Positions 3,646-6,578 of a DNA stretch of 6,578 nt are shown piece by piece. This DNA is from a candidate division FCPU426 bacterium. Its GTDB lineage: Bacteria; Oederibacteriota; PGYV01; Palsa-1178. Within the stretch, counting starts at the first letter, position 1. Each line of letters begins with the position of its first letter. The DNA lies in the NCBI GenBank assembly GCA_003167475.1, contig PMTB01000129.1:1-6578 (forward strand). The letters are read 5' to 3'. A program made the position numbers and the translations under genes. The notes below the pieces were generated by a model. The model searched no databases and was not told the DNA's origin. It saw only the letters and a program-made list of their open reading frames with translations.

Positions 3646-5409
3646 ATGATAAAAAGAACCCATTACTGCGGAGATGTAACCGAGGCGCTTTTAGGCAAGG
3701 AGGTCGCCATCAACGGCTGGCTGGACACCAGGCGCGACCACGGCGGCGTAATATTTTTTGACGTGCGCGACAAGTTCGGGAAAGTCCAGGTCGTATTTGA
3801 TCCTGAGATAAACAAGGAACTCCATGAAATAGCGCACAAGTTACGTTCGGAATTTGTCCTTGGCATTATAGGCAAGGTCCGGCCGCGCCCGGAAGGCACG
3901 ACAAACACCAGGCTGAAAACGGGAATGATAGAAATTGTGGCCTCCAAAATAGAGGTGTTTAACCAGTCCCAGCCACTGCCTTTCCCCATAGACGAAAGTT
4001 CGGAAGTCAACGAGGACTTAAGGCTCAAATACAGGTACCTGGACCTTCGCAGGCCCAAGATACTTAACAATATGATAATAAGGCACACGCTCACAAAACT
4101 TATCAGGAAATACCTGGACGAGAACCAGTTCGTGGACGTGGAAACGCCCGTTCTTTTCAAAAGCACTCCCGAGGGCGCGCGCGATTACCTCGTGCCTTCA
4201 AGGGTGAACCCGGGAATGTTCTTCGCGCTGCCGCAGTCTCCGCAGATGTTAAAGCAGCTGCTTATGGTTGCCGGATTGGACAGGTATTACCAGGTCGTGA
4301 AATGCTTCCGCGACGAGGATTTGCGCGCCGACAGGCAGCCGGAATTCACGCAGATAGATATAGAGATGTCCTTCATAGACGAGGACGACATCATGGGGCA
4401 CTCGGAGAACTTTATACGCAATGTTTTTGAGCACGTACAGCAGGTGAAACTGCCGAACCCGTTCAAGCGCATCACGTGGGATATGGCAATGGAAGAGTAC
4501 GGCAATGACAAACCCGACACGCGTTTTGAGATGAAGCTGAAGACCGTCAGCGAAGTTTTTGACGGCTCTGATTTCAAGATATTCAGCGAGACCGTCAAAT
4601 CCGGAGGCGTGGTGAAAGCCATGAACTTCAAAGCTTCCGCCGACAAGCTTTCCCGCAAGGACATAGACGACCTTGTGGCTTTTGCCATCAGGCAGGGCGC
4701 GGGCGGCATGGCCTGGATAAGGTTCGCGGAAAAGCCCGAGTCCCCGATAGTCAAGTTTATCAGCGAGGACCGCGTCAACAAGCTTAAGGAACTCATGGGC
4801 GTGGAAAAAGGCGACATAGTATTCTTCATGGCCGACAAGAAGGAAAAAGTCAACGATATATTGAGCAGGGTAAGGCTGCATGTGGGCGAGAAATACGCTC
4901 TTTATGACGTGAAAAAACTTGAGTTCCTGTGGGTCGTGGATTTCCCGCTGCTTTCATGGAGCCTTGAGGATAAAAGGTATGAGGCTAACCACCATCCGTT
5001 CACGGCGCCAAAAGAAGCCGATATACCCATGCTTGACATTGACCCGTTAAAGGTCAAGGCAAGGGCGTACGACCTGGTATTGAACGGCACGGAAATAGGC
5101 GGCGGGTCCATAAGGATACACGATTCAGCGCTTCAAAAAAAGATGTTCAACCTGATGAATATAGATGACGCCTCGGCAGAGATGAAATTCGGGTTCCTGC
5201 TTGAAGCCCTGAAGTACGGCGCCCCGCCGCATGGCGGAATAGCCTTCGGCCTGGACAGAATGGCCATGATAATAACGGGCAGCCAGTCCATAAGGGACGT
5301 AATAGCTTTTCCGAAAACGTCAAAAGCCCAGTGCCTGCTGTCAAATGCGCCGTCTGAAGTGGAAATAAGGCAGTTAAAAGAGCTCAGTATAAAGGTGGAT
5401 ATACAATAA
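3646..5409 (+). CDS. aspS: Aspartyl-tRNA synthetase (class II, bacterial type, probably non-discriminating)
   Basis: This cytoplasmic enzyme charges tRNA with aspartate using ATP. Its 587 residues are full length for the bacterial family. An OB-fold anticodon-binding domain (about 1-110, with GWLDTRRDHGGVIFFDVRD at 24-42) comes first. The class II core follows, with motif 1 around 160-176 (VETPVLFKSTPEGARD), motif 2 at 221-240 (FRDEDLRADRQPEFTQIDIE) and motif 3 at 530-543 (GGIAFGLDRM, catalytic Arg538). The bacterial GAD-type insertion occupies roughly 285-425. HHPFTAP (449-455) and GGGSIRIH (485-492) are also diagnostic. His32 and Gly84 occupy the two positions that, in Pseudomonas AspRS, mark enzymes charging both tRNA-Asp and tRNA-Asn; discriminating enzymes such as that of E. 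coli have Leu and Lys there. A purine-rich ribosome binding site (AGAGGA, 3633-3638) supports ATG 3646. No separate promoter is evident between the terminator and the start. Confidence 0.97.
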   Translation: MIKRTHYCGDVTEALLGKEVAINGWLDTRRDHGGVIFFDVRDKFGKVQVVFDPEINKELHEIAHKLRSEFVLGIIGKVRPRPEGTTNTRLKTGMIEIVASKIEVFNQSQPLPFPIDESSEVNEDLRLKYRYLDLRRPKILNNMIIRHTLTKLIRKYLDENQFVDVETPVLFKSTPEGARDYLVPSRVNPGMFFALPQSPQMLKQLLMVAGLDRYYQVVKCFRDEDLRADRQPEFTQIDIEMSFIDEDDIMGHSENFIRNVFEHVQQVKLPNPFKRITWDMAMEEYGNDKPDTRFEMKLKTVSEVFDGSDFKIFSETVKSGGVVKAMNFKASADKLSRKDIDDLVAFAIRQGAGGMAWIRFAEKPESPIVKFISEDRVNKLKELMGVEKGDIVFFMADKKEKVNDILSRVRLHVGEKYALYDVKKLEFLWVVDFPLLSWSLEDKRYEANHHPFTAPKEADIPMLDIDPLKVKARAYDLVLNGTEIGGGSIRIHDSALQKKMFNLMNIDDASAEMKFGFLLEALKYGAPPHGGIAFGLDRMAMIITGSQSIRDVIAFPKTSKAQCLLSNAPSEVEIRQLKELSIKVDIQ

Positions 5410-5471
5410 AGTCAAAGTCATGAGGTAAAACCAATTTAAACGTTTTCCTTGTGGCGAAAACTATAAATATC

Positions 5472-5499
5472 TTGACACGGCTACAATATATGGTAATAT
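5472..5499 (+). promoter_or_regulatory. Extended -10 promoter for the glycine-rich protein operon
   Basis: A perfect TTGACA (5472-5477) and a 16-base spacer precede TAATAT (5494-5499), with TGG directly in front as an extended -10 (TGn). Transcription should start near 5506. That coincides with the first in-frame ATG and makes it unusable for ordinary initiation. Confidence 0.7.
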
Positions 5500-5530
5500 T
5501 GTTATATGATTTCAGGGAAAAATGACGGAC

Positions 5531-5536
5531 AGGAGG
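5531..5536 (+). promoter_or_regulatory. Ribosome binding site selecting a TTG start
   Basis: AGGAGG lies eight bases before TTG 5545. The in-frame ATG at 5506 has no Shine-Dalgarno sequence and sits at the predicted transcription start. Confidence 0.8.
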
Positions 5537-5544
5537 CTCCAGGT

Positions 5545-6297
5545 TTGAAAAAATTGCTTGTTTCAGCCATGATTTTTTCATTACTTTTCGCGCCTGCCTT
5601 GTTTTCAGCCGTTGCCAGCGCCCCTGACGCGGCCGCCACGCCCGATAAAATGACTGAAATACAAAAGAAAATACAGGATAAACTCGACGCCATCAGCAAA
5701 AATGGTAAATCCGACAAAACCACGGAAAAAGAGATAGTTATAGACAGGTACAAGAAGAAAACACCCGTCCCTGAAGCCGTCACTGATACTGTTATTGCCA
5801 CAGGATATGATATGGGAACGCTCGCGTCCATGAATATCATAGGCGGTTTATTCGAAGGCGGAGTCATTGGCGCCAGCTGCGGACTTATTGGATATTCGAA
5901 AGGTATGAACAGGGATACAAAACCCCTTGTAACAGGCACTATTATAGGCATGTTCACCGGCATGGCTTTGGGCGCCGGTTTATCCCTTTATCAGACAACT
6001 TCAAAAAGATATTCGGCTTCCGATGATTACGGTTATGACCTGGCCGGAGGGACCATAATAGGCGTCCTGATCGGGACAGGCGGCGGGCTTATATCATATG
6101 GAAAGACACGTCATCTTGAAAATGTATCAGAGGGTATGGGTTACGGTGTCGCATTTGGCGCCGGAATGGGGCTTATACTCGGCACCATAGAAACTTTCAT
6201 ACCGGAGCAGTACAGGGGAATGACAGGCAAACTAAGAGCCATGAATATACAGGATATGGACGGCAGCACTGTACTAAGCTGCAACCTGGAATTTTAG
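5545..6297 (+). CDS. Exported glycine-rich membrane-associated protein with two repeat units
   Basis: This is a 250-residue protein starting at TTG (MKKLLVSAMIFSLLF...), chosen from the ribosome binding site and a classic signal peptide with predicted cleavage ASA/PD after residue 26. A short charged linker with helix and coiled-coil character follows (residues 35-72, rich in K, D, E, I). Two hydrophobic glycine-rich units come next, about 90-156 and 163-225. Each has small-residue spacing of the GxxxG kind (GGLFEGGVIGASCGLIGYSK; YGVAFGAGMGLILG), and the shared order is IIG-x-L, GLIxYxK, a polar loop, then a GxGxGL helix ending in an aromatic/charged segment. This resembles glycine-zipper hairpins that pack or oligomerise in membranes. 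The last residues (STVLSCNLEF) end in phenylalanine. The function is unknown. It is followed after 11 bases by a gene for a related protein, so the pair forms an operon with its own promoter. Confidence 0.82.
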   Translation: MKKLLVSAMIFSLLFAPALFSAVASAPDAAATPDKMTEIQKKIQDKLDAISKNGKSDKTTEKEIVIDRYKKKTPVPEAVTDTVIATGYDMGTLASMNIIGGLFEGGVIGASCGLIGYSKGMNRDTKPLVTGTIIGMFTGMALGAGLSLYQTTSKRYSASDDYGYDLAGGTIIGVLIGTGGGLISYGKTRHLENVSEGMGYGVAFGAGMGLILGTIETFIPEQYRGMTGKLRAMNIQDMDGSTVLSCNLEF

Positions 6298-6302
6298 GGG
6301 TG
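6296..6302 (+). promoter_or_regulatory. Ribosome binding site of the second glycine-rich gene
   Basis: AGGGGTG overlaps the TAG stop codon of the preceding gene and lies six bases before ATG 6309. This suggests translational coupling. Confidence 0.65.
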
Positions 6303-6308
6303 AAAAAA

Positions 6309-6578
6309 ATGAAAAAAATAATTATGACGGCCGTTCTGACGGCTCTTCTTGGGGCCCCTGTTTTTGCGGGTGATATAGGTAACATAGTCGGGGTTGATAT
6401 GATTATGGGTATCACTGCGGGAGTGGCCATGGGAGTCGCTTTTTCAACTCCGTCTTATATGGGCGGCAGCCAGAGTGACGGCACGGTTTTTCTTGTCGGA
6501 GCCGGATGGGGCGCCTTGGCCGGGGCCATATTGGGCCTGGGTTACGGGATATACGGTGTATTCGACCACATTAATATG
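6309..6578 (+). CDS. Exported glycine-rich protein, 3'-truncated by the window edge
   Basis: An open frame of 90 codons begins at ATG 6309 and has no stop before the window ends. It encodes a signal peptide (MKKIIMTAVLTALLGAPVFA, cleavage before GD at residue 21). One glycine-rich hydrophobic hairpin follows: a first segment around 26-46 (IMGITAGVAMGVAFS), a polar loop with MGGSQSDG (51-58), and a second segment 60-85 (GAGWGALAGAILGLGYGIYG). The hydrophobic-loop-hydrophobic order matches one repeat unit of the upstream protein, so the two genes look like paralogues. The mature part begins right after the signal peptide, without the charged linker of its neighbour. Whether a second unit follows cannot be seen. 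The function is unknown. Confidence 0.78.
   Translation, partial: MKKIIMTAVLTALLGAPVFAGDIGNIVGVDMIMGITAGVAMGVAFSTPSYMGGSQSDGTVFLVGAGWGALAGAILGLGYGIYGVFDHINM

Noticed and set aside
4249..4881. Long reverse-strand open frame (210 codons) opposite aspS, with a second at 4287-4853
   Set aside because: Both lie wholly inside the strongly supported aspS gene and have no ribosome binding site or recognisable product. Codon bias of the sense gene explains them.
5442..5461. Terminator after aspS
   Set aside because: GTTTTC/GAAAAC forms a weak six-base AT-rich stem with no following T-run, so no terminator was called.
5502..5963. Reverse-strand 153-codon frame opposite the glycine-rich gene
   Set aside because: The sense strand has a promoter, ribosome binding site, signal peptide and paralogue. 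The antisense frame has none of these.

Overview
The window carries seven genes, all on the + strand. Six are complete and one runs off the right edge. Only two are recognisable enzymes or complex subunits: a group 4 [NiFe]-hydrogenase-type small subunit fused to a ferredoxin domain (352-1107), and aspartyl-tRNA synthetase, aspS (3646-5409). The other five are exported proteins I cannot name: one soluble secreted protein, one lipoprotein, and three signal-peptide proteins with hydrophobic glycine-rich segments. The hydrogenase-like subunit suggests an anaerobe. The lipoprotein signal, and two exported proteins ending in phenylalanine, fit a diderm (Gram-negative type) bacterium. Mid-range GC, strong Shine-Dalgarno sites, many AGG and ATA codons and many unknown small exported proteins would suit an uncultured lineage such as Omnitrophota or Elusimicrobiota. 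That placement is an impression, not a result.

Region 1-351 has no gene and is dense in short repeats: two palindromic elements of one family, a GA/CT-rich hairpin, and an 85-bp sequence that recurs at 1223-1307. The 85-bp direct repeats bracket the hydrogenase-like gene and also sit just upstream of two gene starts. 1108-1330 is a second repeat-rich spacer. It holds the same hairpin with a 23-nt insertion in its loop, then the second 85-bp copy.

From 1331 to 3541 lie three exported unknowns. The first has no clear promoter. The lipoprotein and the next gene (50-bp gap) look like one transcription unit driven by a TTGACA/TATATA promoter at 2447-2476, and ending at a strong hairpin plus T-run at 3596-3630. 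That hairpin lies directly in front of the aspS ribosome binding site and shares complementary arms with a second hairpin at 3559-3578, so alternative folding is possible. The terminator-like hairpin also resembles, in reverse orientation, the palindromes at the left end.

The aspS gene encodes a full-length bacterial-type enzyme. Its tRNA-recognition residues match the non-discriminating class, which implies tRNA-dependent asparagine synthesis in this organism. Downstream, a well-formed promoter (5472-5499) drives two closely spaced genes for related exported glycine-rich proteins. The first contains the hydrophobic glycine-rich unit twice, and the second contains it at least once before the window ends.
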